Positions 22,368 to 32,229 of a stretch of DNA of 64,000 nucleotides are shown here, in pieces. The DNA is taken from NCBI GenBank assembly GCA_015680685.1, contig MNCI01035832.1, positions 984,291 through 1,048,290 on the forward strand. The letters are read 5' to 3'. Each line of letters opens with the position of its first letter. The first letter of the stretch is position 1. The DNA is from Gnetum montanum (lineage: Eukaryota; Streptophyta; Gnetopsida; Gnetales; Gnetaceae). The translations under genes were made by a program, and so were the position numbers. The notes under the pieces are model-generated. The model did not search any database. It saw nothing but the letters and a program-made list of their open reading frames with translations, and had not been told where the DNA came from.

Positions 22368-23635
22368 CGTTAGAGCACCTCTCATAGGTCACAAACTAGT
22401 TATGGAACTCACTCCATCCCCTCTAACTTAGTCCCATTTCACTTCCTTCCTCTCACGCTTGTTGGAGTGGTGGTTCTCTATGGGTGCATTCTTGTATACT
22501 TGGAGGATGGACAAGGCTTTGCATGTTGCTGTGATGTCACTGTATGTGGTTGGTTTTGGGTCTGAACTCAGGAAAGGTCCTACTGGGTCACTTAACCACA
22601 ACTTCACATGGGGTTTCATGTGATCGATGATTGGAATTCCAATTCTCTCGCCTCTCTCTTCATCCATTTTTCTCCATGACTCACCAACTACCTGTCTTAT
22701 GTTTTGAAAGTTTTTCACGATTTCCATGAACTTATAATGCCTTGGAAGGCTCTCATGGATGGGAGTATTCGCTTGCAATCACCATTTCTTGGCCTTAGGG
22801 CCCACAGACTCCGATGTTGAGGATATGCAAGGGCTATTGAGGCTACCACCTACTATGGAGAGGACCCACTTGCATAATCCTGGTCCCATTTGCTAGCCTC
22901 CCATCCTTTTGATTTCGTTGGTTGATTATTTTCATGATACCCATCACTCGACTTCTTCTCCGTGGATTTCCTTTTCACCACACCCTCCTATGTTTTGACT
23001 CTCCTTTGTGCCCCACTTACCTTCCTCTTTCTCTCAGCTCAGTTCCTAGTCTCTTAAGCTCTTCAATTGTCCCAATTTGGCATTTTTAATCAATTTTTTG
23101 GGCTTTATTTTTTTGGGTCAATGTTGGTCAATGGGTGTGACCCCCTTGCATATACAGGGCCCCGTATACATAGCCCCATTGATGCAGCACAAAAACCTTA
23201 TATATACTCCCATTGCGCATAACATTTTGCTCATTCTGCAAACAAATTAGGGGGAGATTTTTCATTTTTCTGCCTCAACTCTTCTTCCAAGCACTTACGT
23301 TTTCTACCATGCATCCTAATCTACCTATTTTTCCCCTCTTTAGTAACCAGAGGTATGCTCTCAATCATTGGGGGGGGGGGGGGGACATGAGGCCTACTAA
23401 AAATTAATTAATTAATTGATTAAGACTTTTCACCTCTTACAGGAAGAAACAAAAATAATAGTTTAAACTCCAACTTAACCCTTATTGTTTTTTGTTCTAA
23501 CCCATCAACTAATACTCCGACAGATTTAATGGGATGCATGTGCTAGCACCATAACTTAGTCAAAATGAGAAGGTGTATGAGGCCCATTTTGAGCAGCTTG
23601 TGCATAATCTAATTAGTGATTATGGTTGATTGCAG

Positions 23636-26165
23636 ATGGCACTGAAACCAAGACATCCAAGCGAAGAAGAACCATCACAACCTAGGGACAAGTGTCCATG
23701 AATGGGAAGGGGACGAGGTGTGTAGCACCCAGAGCATGCAGAGGACTCTCATGCAACTAGCCCTCTCCATGAAGGACTTGATGTGGAATCTATCCATCAG
23801 ATTCCTGAAGAGGAGATTCTTAGCGAGAAATCGCAAGGGGATGAGACCTTATGAATAGCGCCACAACTTGAGATCACCTTGACCAAGGCATGTCTTGACT
23901 CTATCAAGCCACGAGAAGTGCAACGAACGGTCCTACAAGAGTTAAACTTTGGACCATTTCTCGAGAATGCACTAGAAGATGTGAAGCTTCAATTGCAAAA
24001 TTTTCCTATGTGGCCAATCATCACATCCAGTGGTGAATGGTACTTGGGAGAGACGTATCTCTTCTAGAAAAATCGACAACCTTGGTCCAGAGTAAGAATC
24101 AAGGACATCTATGTCTCTTACTCTATAGAAGTAATTACGTAAGATCTAGGGTTGCTAAAGACTGGAGTTGATGTGGCATAGATCCCAAAGCAAGAAGATC
24201 CCGAGGTAAAAGGGGAGCGGATCAGGTGGTGCTATGGGGTGGATTGCAAAGAGTTTGGCACTCTGACCACCGTAGAGAGAGTATATTCAAAAATTGTGTC
24301 TTACCACCTAAACCCAAGGTGAGACCCAGCAAAATCACTACCTTCTCCACTTGTGCATGTGCCACCTTAAGTGGAAAATTCCCAATGAGACTTCCACAAT
24401 TGTTATTCTTGAAAATTGAAGAAAGGTTCACTAAAAGAAAACGTGGAAGGCAGGCTCTCCCATTTCCCTTCCTAATCAAAACGTTATGCAAACAGGTAGG
24501 GATAGCAAGGTATGCCAACGATACACTCCAGCATGCCTCGATTGCCTCATGGTGGAAAATGATGAAAGAAAAGACTGCAACCACCACACAAACTAAGGAG
24601 GAGCAGCAACCACCTCCACCGCCTGCACAAACAATGAGGTCGGGTTCGTAAAACATATAGGCAAAATCTGGCAATTGCTCTTGAGCCAACAAGAGTAATC
24701 TGGAAGGATCGGTGGAGGAGAAGACCCTTCGGTCTATTGCCTTGCAATGAGCCATTTGGATCAAGTGGCTCGATCAATAAGTCTTCTAGAAAGAGTAGGG
24801 TTGATGTTCTCTATTGCTCGAACACAAGTACCTGAAAGAACTGATCCTAGTGTCTGGGAAGTAACGATATCCACCCAACAGTTATTTCCTAAAATTTTGG
24901 AAAATGCTGCTACTTTCTCAGTACACTTGGAAGATGGCAAGGGGGCAATAGTCCTGGTGATGCAACACCAAGGACAAGAGATTGTGGCTAAAGTGGTTGC
25001 TGACATGATTGCTATGGCCCTCAATGCACTATCAACACCTATACTAGACGTACATGAACTCAAAGATGTACAAGCATCCTCTAAGACTTCATGTAGCAGG
25101 ATCGATGCAGCCCAACATGAAGAACTATTGGACCAACTAGTGGGAACTAGGCAACTGCTTCCAGATGTCTTCGACCTTCCGGATAACATCACTGCAATCC
25201 AGTCAAAGCTGCTCTCGGCAAGGGGCAAGAACCTCATCTTGGAAGGGCAACTTGAAGCTACTCAAGCTAATTGTCAACGCTTGGCAATAGAAGTCATCCA
25301 ATTAAGGACCCAACTTGCTGATCTAGCTCTCCTCAACCATGAGCTCACCAGAGATGAAGCTTTTTAACAGATTCAGGTCAAACTTTAGATAGTTGAGTAT
25401 GAGTGAGAGTCGGCAATCCTTGATAAGTCCTTGGAAGATGCTCATGCATATCATTTAAATAAGGACTTCACAGAGGTTCGCCAGGAGAATGTTAGGTTGA
25501 CTGCAGAAGTCCATTGCCTACGCAATGTTGGTGCTGAAAATGAGCACATGAAAAGCTTCATTCACCAACAGTAGGAAGAGCTAGCTAGGATGAACACTGA
25601 TGTGAGGAGGTTGGCCATTGAAAATTAAAATCTGTCTATGGAGGAGGTTCAAACCTTGTGACAAAAATCAACCATTGAAATCGCAGCTTGGAAGAACGAA
25701 GCCCTTAAATTTGAAAAATTTAAAAATCATTATAGGGATCAAGTGGGATTACAAAAGGAAGTAAATGAGAAATAGATTCAAGCCGCAAAGGCTAAGATGA
25801 ACCAAGTGCTCCAGAAGCTCCAAGAAGGAGGCAAGGTATGGCAACCTATCTTTGATGGGTTGAATGCCTACAACCAGGATAAAATCCACCTCAAGGAATT
25901 GCAGATTGAAGAAATGATAGAGTACATGGAGCTGGCCAACCTTTGCTATGCAAACCTGGCTATGCTAATAGTTGGAAGACTGTGGTCTGACCTAGAAAAG
26001 CAAGTGGCCATCTTGTATTCTTTATATGAGGGTGAGTTCCAAGCTCACAAAGTGACAAAACAAAAATTGGAAATAGAAAATGTGGAACTCGAGGTTCTTC
26101 GCATGCATTTTGAAGGACAACGTGTGGTCGCGGAGAACTTGGCCCATCAAATGAATGACTACTAG
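23636..26165 (+). pseudogene. P1 third ORF (accessory, coiled-coil protein)
   Basis: ATG at 23636 gives MALKPRHPSEEEPSQP, homologous to the start of the M2 copy (35071, minus). The middle reads ELNFGPFLENALEDVKLQL, FPMWPII, WYLGETYLF and VRIKDIYVSYSIEVI. It continues as RKRGRQALPFPFLIKTLCKQ and ARYANDT. This pattern resembles the plant 'putative transposon protein' domain (Transposase_32 type), from memory. The C-terminal half (24747-25367 open for 206 codons, then to 26165) is Leu/Glu/Gln-rich and coiled-coil-like. Position between integrase and polypurine tract is that of Athila env-like genes, but I see no signal peptide or membrane helix. Many stops occur. Confidence 0.65.
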
Positions 26166-26710
26166 CAGCTACAAACATCAATTTGAGCATTCAACATCGA
26201 ATGAAAATAGTTCATAGCCTAGTTTTTCAATCTTAAAGAACTCTTCCTTGTGCTTCGATGCCCTTGGTAGGTTCCCGTCTTGGCACACATTGGTGAAGCC
26301 ACCGTTACAGTGAATGATCCTAGAAGCAAGAAAGACAAAATGAGGGCCCTCTTGGAGGCTTTTCGATTACCTTTGAAAGCTGCAATTTCTACAGGGTAGC
26401 AATCATTTGTGCGACCGCTGCCATGTGGGCCAGAGGCTAGTGAAGGTCCATCAAAACCACTGCCACCAAGGATGATGTGATCTTCTCCATCAATTTTTGC
26501 ATCTTTCAACACAGCAGAGAATCCAGCACCATCAGGGTGTTCAATTTTATCTCTAAAAATCATCATTTTTTAATTTTTCCTTCTTTGTACACTCAGGCAC
26601 TTGGTGCATCAGTAAAATTGGTGTTGTGTCATGTATGTTAAGTCATGTATGTTGTAATAAAAAGTCCATAGCTTCCAAATTGTAGACAAACTCGAGGACA
26701 AGTTTTTACT

Positions 26711-26724
26711 CAGTTGTGGGGGTA
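26711..26724 (+). other. P1 polypurine tract
   Basis: CAGTTGTGGGGGTA abuts TGATGAAGTG of the 3' LTR. The preceding ACTCGAGGACAAGTTTTTAC is shared with M2 and M3. Confidence 0.8.
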
Positions 26725-27489
26725 TGATGAAGTGCTAAGTAGTTGATGCGTCGACTAGGCCATGTATATGGGGCCTCGTATATGTGGCTGCATCGACGCG
26801 GCCCAGTCAACGCATCCCTCCATGCGTCAACGTGGCCCCGTTTACGCGGAACTTGTTTTAGCCTATAAATAAGTGGGCTCATGCCACACTTAGGTATCTT
26901 TTTGGATAGTTGTAGCAAAGCTCTTGCAGTTTGTTTCCATGAGAGTTAGAATATTTTCCAAGTTCCTACAATAGGTGTAAGAAAGGTGTCCAGCTCTTTA
27001 TTCGAGCGCTGATGTACCTAAGCCCGTTGGCATGAATGATAATAAAGACAAGCTTTTTAAGCATCCATTGNNNNNNNNNNNNNNNNNNNNNNNNNNNNNN
27101 NNNNNNNNNNNNNNNNNNNNNNNNNNNNNNNNNNNNNNNNNNNNNNNNNNNNNNNNNNNNNNNNNNNNNNNNNNNNNNNNNNNNNNNNNNNNNNNNNNNN
27201 NNNNNNNNNNNNNNNNNNNNNNNNNNNNNNNNNNNNNNNNNNNNNNNNNNNNNNNNNNNNNNNNNNNNNNNNNNNNNNNNNNNNNNNNNNNNNNNNNNNN
27301 NNNNNNNNNNNNNNNNNNNNNNNNNNNNNNNNNNNNNNNNNNNNNNNNNNNNNNNNNNNNNNNNNNNNNNNNNNNNNNNNNNNNNNNNNNNNNNNNNNNN
27401 NNNNNNNNNNNNNNNNNNNNNNNNNNNNNNNNNNNNNNNNNNNNNNGTGATTCACATGGTTGGGCGTAGGGGTACCTAGCCACTCATCA
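26725..27489 (+). repeat. P1 3' LTR (765 bp, partly unsequenced)
   Basis: It starts TGATGAAG and ends CCACTCATCA. U3 (26740-26850) is CpG-rich with repeated GCATCGACG/GGCC units. A TATA box (CCTATAAATAAG) lies near 26860. AGAGTTAGAATATTTTCC matches the other family LTRs. Bases 27071-27446 are N. Confidence 0.88.
27071..27446. other. Assembly gap of 376 N
   Basis: Unsequenced bases lie inside the P1 3' LTR. Any ORF crossing them is meaningless. Confidence 0.99.
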
Positions 27490-28480
27490 ACCACCTTCAA
27501 CAACTTCTCTTTTTATTTAGGAGCAATGTTGGCATTGATTATCACCAACATCCCATTATTCAGAAAAGCATATTCCATGCCTATAGGTAGAGTTTTGAAC
27601 TCTAGGGGCTTCCGTTTAAAGTTCTCAAGGATTTCCAACTCTTCCCAATAAGTGTCATCAGATTCATCTAAGAGTTGGTGATGGATCTACTCCATCTTGT
27701 CCATGCCTTCAACATAGGCACTTGTTAGACTCTCAGTTGATTCAATGTAAATTGTTGAGCTACTATCAAGATCAACTATCAGCCATTGGATTCCCTTCTA
27801 TTTTGTGGCTTCTGCGTATAGGCAGCTTTGAATTTCAAACACATCTACATATTTTTTGCATACTGTGATAGATGTACTGTTTATAGATCACAATTTTTGC
27901 ACATAGTTGCTTCCTGTGTCACTATACGTAATGCATGGAACTCTCTTCTTCTCTATCTTCCTAAATGTATTTTCCTTAGAAATCACTAAGGAGAGGTCTC
28001 TGATTCCTACTTGTGCATCAATGATGCTTAACCAAGCCCATCCCATGATGATTGGGAAGTACCCCTTGTAATTATCAACATGAATCACTAGGAATTCAAT
28101 AGTATAGGACCACCCACACAAATAGTGATTATAATGTCCTCCACTAGCCCCAAAGGAATAGTGATGGACTAATCTACTAACTTAAGACAAATGTTGGTCT
28201 TATTAAATGGAGGTAGGTTCCAAGCTTTGTACATCTCATGAGAAATTAGATTTACACTAGAACCTGAATCTAGAAGAGCCTTTTAAGGCTCATTCCTAAT
28301 GATTTGTAGGTAAATAAGGAGACTTCTAGGATCAGATCTTTTCTTGTGAAGGTGACCAGCCATAATCCAATCAATTTCCTCATGGGTTAACATGATAGTA
28401 TGCACTTTGGGAGGTGTTTGGTTTGAAGGGGACTTGAAGAATGTAGATGTAGAGGATGAAGGAGAAGCAGAGCTATCACC
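27490..28480 (-). pseudogene. M1 protease and RT-protease spacer
   Basis: The minus-strand reading resumes in the spacer before RT (compare M2 at 39895) and passes into the retropepsin (27888-28330). It includes KALLDSGSSVNLIS with the Asp-Ser-Gly active site intact, CGWSYTIEFLVIHVDN and FPIIMGWAWLSIIDA. Frameshifts near 28130 and 28280 break it. The first base follows the P1 LTR end directly. Confidence 0.8.
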
Positions 28481-30925
28481 CATGTATGTTTATAAGGGCT
28501 TTGTAGGACTATTGGTTTGGAAGAATGGTCTTTTTTGGAATTTGTTTTTCAAACCACTCAGTTGAGGAGATGACTATAAGGTAACAACCTTTATAGGATT
28601 ACATTGTTGTGACTAGGCTAGAATTTCATCCTTCATTGACGAAACATGTGGTAATTAAGTTGAGGGTGGAGGTACATGTGCAAAAGGATGAGGAGGGTAG
28701 TGATAAAATGGGGATTTTCCTCTTGAATATTGGGCTTTATAGTATTTAGGAGGGTAGTAGTGATGCTGGAATGAAGCATGACTGGAAGAGTCACATGGAA
28801 AAATGGGTTGTTGAACATAGTACTTGTATGAATCAGGCTGCCAATAAGGATATTTCTACCTTGGTGTTGGCATCCCCCATGATTATGGATGCTGCCACTA
28901 TTGGTACTACTCATAAGGTTGTGGTGGAGCTCCACTTAGATAGTAGGCTTGTTGTTGGTGGAACAACCTAGGATTGTCTTGAGGATAAGATAACCTTCTA
29001 GGTGCTTGCCTTTTGGCTAAGCTAGGATTTAAATCATACACCCTAGACTCCTACAAGTGTAAAAAAATGGGGCAACATCCCTTAGGATGTTTGTAGTTGC
29101 AAATGTCACACCCATCATCATCATCTGATTTGGACTCCACAACCTCCTCCACTACAACAATCTTGCCCTTACCCATTTGGTAGGCGCATTCAACTTTCTT
29201 TTTTCTCCTACGATCATGATCACTCCTTTCCTCTTTGGATTCCTTGGTTATGTTCAAAGTGGTTTGGAACTTTTCATCCAGAGAGTCCCACATTTTGTCT
29301 ACCTTGGACAAAATTTCAAAAATAGAGTTTTGAATTGGAAAGATCTTTCACTAAACCATCTCATCAAGTGATGTCTCCTTCTCATTGTTGTAAATTTGGA
29401 CCTCCCTTTTGTAGATGGAAGGATCCCAATTATACTCCACACGTTTCCTTTTTCTCAACTCTCCTTTTTATTTGGAAAATTTCTTTATCAGCCTTTGAAT
29501 CTAATAGACCCTTAATTCCAAAAGTCTTCCTTGGGAATAGACCCTAAGAGTTCTCCATGTTTCTATGTGGAGTCCATCTATGATATGGTGGAGCTCCTCC
29601 CTTTAAGAATAACCATGACTAGAACATCAATGCAAGAGATAATAGTACCTACCCATGGCTGCATCCAAGGGTTCATGTATTCCTTGTTTTCAACCTTCGA
29701 TTTGCTTACTCGAGTTGGACACTTAGGAGTACATTTGATACTTGTCATTGAAGAGTTTAAGCATCACTCCAAATATTGATACCAACTTTTAGTTTTCTTG
29801 ATCAGTGTCCTTGGAAATAGCTTTAAATTTTATCATTCATTCTCTATGTTCACTAAGGTACAAGCATCATGGAAGGCATAAAGATGATTTTGCTGATATA
29901 ACTTATATTCCCCTTCAAATTTGGGGATATTATTCATATCCAACCACTTTATTATGCTATCTTTCACATGCCTTGTTGGAATTCTCATTGCCTCTATAAT
30001 GTTCAACATGTTTTGAGTCACAAGAAAAAGATCATCATGGTCATAGACTTTGTGATGGTCATGATGTCCATGATGTCATCTGTTGTTCCTTCTTTCATGA
30101 TGGTAGGTCTCCCTTGATTACCCACGTCCTTGGTATTAATTAGTGTAGTGAGCCCTACAATCATCTCTATCTCATCAATCACCTTCATCATGGTCACATC
30201 CTCTACGACTTTAGTTGGAGCTAGAGGAGGAAGAAGAGGATGATGAAGGTGAAGAGGAAGAAGGACTGGCATCACCATGGTGTCTTCCACCTCCTCTTTT
30301 GTGGTCACGGCCAAAATCATCATCATGATGGTTGTCCTCATCCCTTTCATGACTCCCACCTTTGGATCCCTCATGACCATGGACCCTATTCTTGCCTAAA
30401 TCAAGATCATTTATAGTGACTTGTAAATTTTGGTTCAAGCACCCTTCATCAAAACTAAGGAGAGAAGAATTAGTAATTGAGAACCCCCAAAGAAGGAATC
30501 CTCATTGTCTTTTTGGCGTAGCAAGAAGAAGGGGTTATTAAATCATTTCCACTTCAAATCTTCATAGGACCTCTCCTATTGCCAATCTCTTTTGCATTAT
30601 GCCTTAGTGGGATGGTAATCCTAATATTTATGGTCTTGTACAATGTATTTATCCTTGAGCCCCTAGATGCCCAACCTCATAAAAGTTTGGTGTAGCATCA
30701 CAAGAATTTATTGATGGGGTGGTAACACAATATTTCCCTCAATGTTTCTCCACTACAATTGTTCATCCTAATGTAGGATGAAGGTGAAGTCTAGCACATA
30801 CTCATCGGGATGAGAATATACTACTTTGCATTGTTGGGGCATTGGTGGATTTGACCATTCATTCCTTTGTTGATTGGATGAATGATTGAACCTTGACAAA
30901 GAATTATCCTTGTGAGAAGAAGAAA
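28481..30925 (-). pseudogene. M1 gag
   Basis: From the right, a degenerate start (family MSSS..HK) lies near 30925. Then come low-complexity Ser/Asp/His stretches, the gag core (IKWLDMNNIPKFEGEYK, LYAFHDACTLVNIENE at 29833-30021) and the coiled stretch KVDKMWDSLDEKFQ. The variant knuckle CDICNYKHPKGCC lies near 29060-29100. A Pro/Gln-rich linker reaches protease. Frames change several times. Confidence 0.8.
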
Positions 30926-31058
30926 TTTTAGATTCAAAGAAAATATTAGTATGCTTTTACAATTATTATTGTTATTTTGAATGATTGTGACTTTAAGGTT
31001 CATTCCAATGATCTTAAATAATTCTACTAAGTCCTAGATAGCACATGTAGCTAACTAA

Positions 31059-31079
31059 AGTCCCTAGCAATGGCATCAC
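31059..31079 (-). other. M1 primer-binding site (decayed)
   Basis: AGTCCCTAGCAATGG then CATCAC abuts the LTR start at 31080. It is the complement of the family site, with the last bases scrambled. Confidence 0.55.
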
Positions 31080-32012
31080 TGATGAGCAACAAGTATACCC
31101 TACACCCAACCATACGAATCACTAGTGTTCACTTAGTGATCAGATCAAATTCTATAGCATTTGGCTCTCAAAGTAGACTGGTTTCTAAGAGGTGAAGCTA
31201 ACTATTTCAATTATTGTCTTCTCAATTACACTTGTGAATTACAAGTGTATGGTTAAGTGTAACTAAGGCATTTGATTTTTATCATTTTGTCTTTTAATAA
31301 TTGAGTCATCTAAGAACAAGAATAAAGTAATTGAATGCTTAACTAATCTAATAACTAGCTAATACTTAACTAATTCTAACATAAGAATCTATTTCCACTT
31401 TTTGTACTCATCTTGAACACATTATGGTGCCACTAGGTTACTAAGTGTTAAGCACCACTAGGGCTACCAAGCGTTAAATGTATGCTCAAGGTGGTCATGC
31501 CCATGTTTTCTATTTAGTTGATATTAATTGCTTAGTTAAAATTCATTAAGATAGATTGCATGAATATTAAATGCATAAAGAAACATTAATTTATTCTAAT
31601 TGCTACAAGGTTTAATTAGAAAAGTTCATCTTTATTGCTATTCACATTGTCATGCTAAGGTCTATTAGTGCTCAAATACATATCCATTCACTTTTTTGAC
31701 TCCTACTGTGGCCACTCAAAAAATATTATAACTTTGGGAAAAACAAACTACAAGAGCTTTGCTAACAACTTATGGAACGATTGATGGATCATGCATCAAA
31801 GTGTTGTAGGTATAGGTTGGCACACATCCCATGATATTAGATATTTGATACTACAAGAACTCTACTACTCTGTGACAAAACCTATTGCCTAAACACAGTG
31901 GGAGAGCATGTATTTATAGGCAAAAGCTGACACTACATCAATGAGGCCATGTCAACACATCAAATCATGCATCAACAAGGCCTAGTCGATGTTTCCAATC
32001 TATGGTTCATCA
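31080..32012 (-). repeat. LTR shared by M1 (5') and M2 (3'), chimeric
   Basis: A primer site lies on its left (M1) and a polypurine tract on its right (M2), so one LTR serves both elements. At 933 bp it is longer than the LTRs at 9600 (819) and 43404 (859). The left about 740 bp follow the 9600 LTR, down to a degraded TATA region near 31810. The last about 160 bp follow the 43404 LTR, with a second TATA (GTATTTATAGG at 31910). Confidence 0.75.
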
Positions 32013-32028
32013 TACCCCCATGACTGAC
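32013..32028 (-). other. M2 polypurine tract
   Basis: The plus text TACCCCCATGACTGAC is the complement of GTCAGTCATGGGGGTA next to the LTR. The flanking ACTCATCCTCAAGTTC is shared with M3 and P1. Confidence 0.8.
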
Positions 32029-32229
32029 TAAAAACTCATCCTCAAGTTCTTTACAAATTTGGGAAGGTATGGGATTATTGACTAATAATATACATACTAC
32101 AAACACAAACAAACACTAAGTACTTAAGTGTATGGATATACAATCATTACAAAATTTTATGGTATTCAAGACTACAAAATTAAATACCATGATAGAATTT
32201 TACAAACACATTCTCCTATGAAGCCATGA

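Larger units (their letters stand above)
21541..23635 (+). other. P1 noncoding region between integrase and third ORF
   Basis: No gene. It contains T-rich tracts near 21620-21740, two stem-loops (22188-22266 and 22296-22367), a U3-like GGCC-rich segment with a TATATATA string near 23150-23205 and a 15-base G run at 23370-23384. Blocks align in reverse complement with M1, M2 and M3. Confidence 0.6.
15190..27489 (+). mobile_element. P1: Ty3-gypsy element with third ORF, inserted in M1
   Basis: In order: 5' LTR remnant (15190-15243), primer site, gag, protease, RT, RNase H, integrase, 2.1-kb noncoding region with two stem-loops, third ORF (23636-26165), polypurine tract and 3' LTR (26725-27489). 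The tRNA-Asp-like primer site and an extra ORF between integrase and 3' LTR recall the Athila/Tat branch of Ty3-gypsy. The lineage is not settled. Multiple stops and lost catalytic residues show it is inactive. Confidence 0.85.
9600..32012 (-). mobile_element. M1: Ty3-gypsy element split by the P1 insertion
   Basis: The order on the minus strand is 5' LTR (31080-32012), primer site, gag, protease, then the P1 insertion (about 15190-27489), then RT, RNase H, integrase, noncoding region, polypurine tract and 3' LTR (9600-10418). The halves belong together: the left part stops within RT and the right part resumes in the RT-protease spacer. About 255 bp are missing compared with intact M2 (about 39640-39895). 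No target duplication is visible because the right LTR is shared with M2. Confidence 0.75.

Noticed and set aside
24222-24764. 180-codon minus-strand ORF
   Set aside because: It lies antisense to the third ORF of P1, which has homology to M2 on the plus strand. It has a low-complexity Cys/Val-rich stretch and no family resemblance.
24761-25237. 158-codon minus-strand ORF
   Set aside because: It is a shadow of the long plus-strand coiled-coil reading at 24747-25367.
26998-27503. ORFs crossing the N gap on both strands
   Set aside because: They exist only because unsequenced bases contain no stops.
30018-30438. Met/Thr/Val-rich and Ser-rich ORFs
   Set aside because: These are alternative frames of the low-complexity gag N-terminus of M1.
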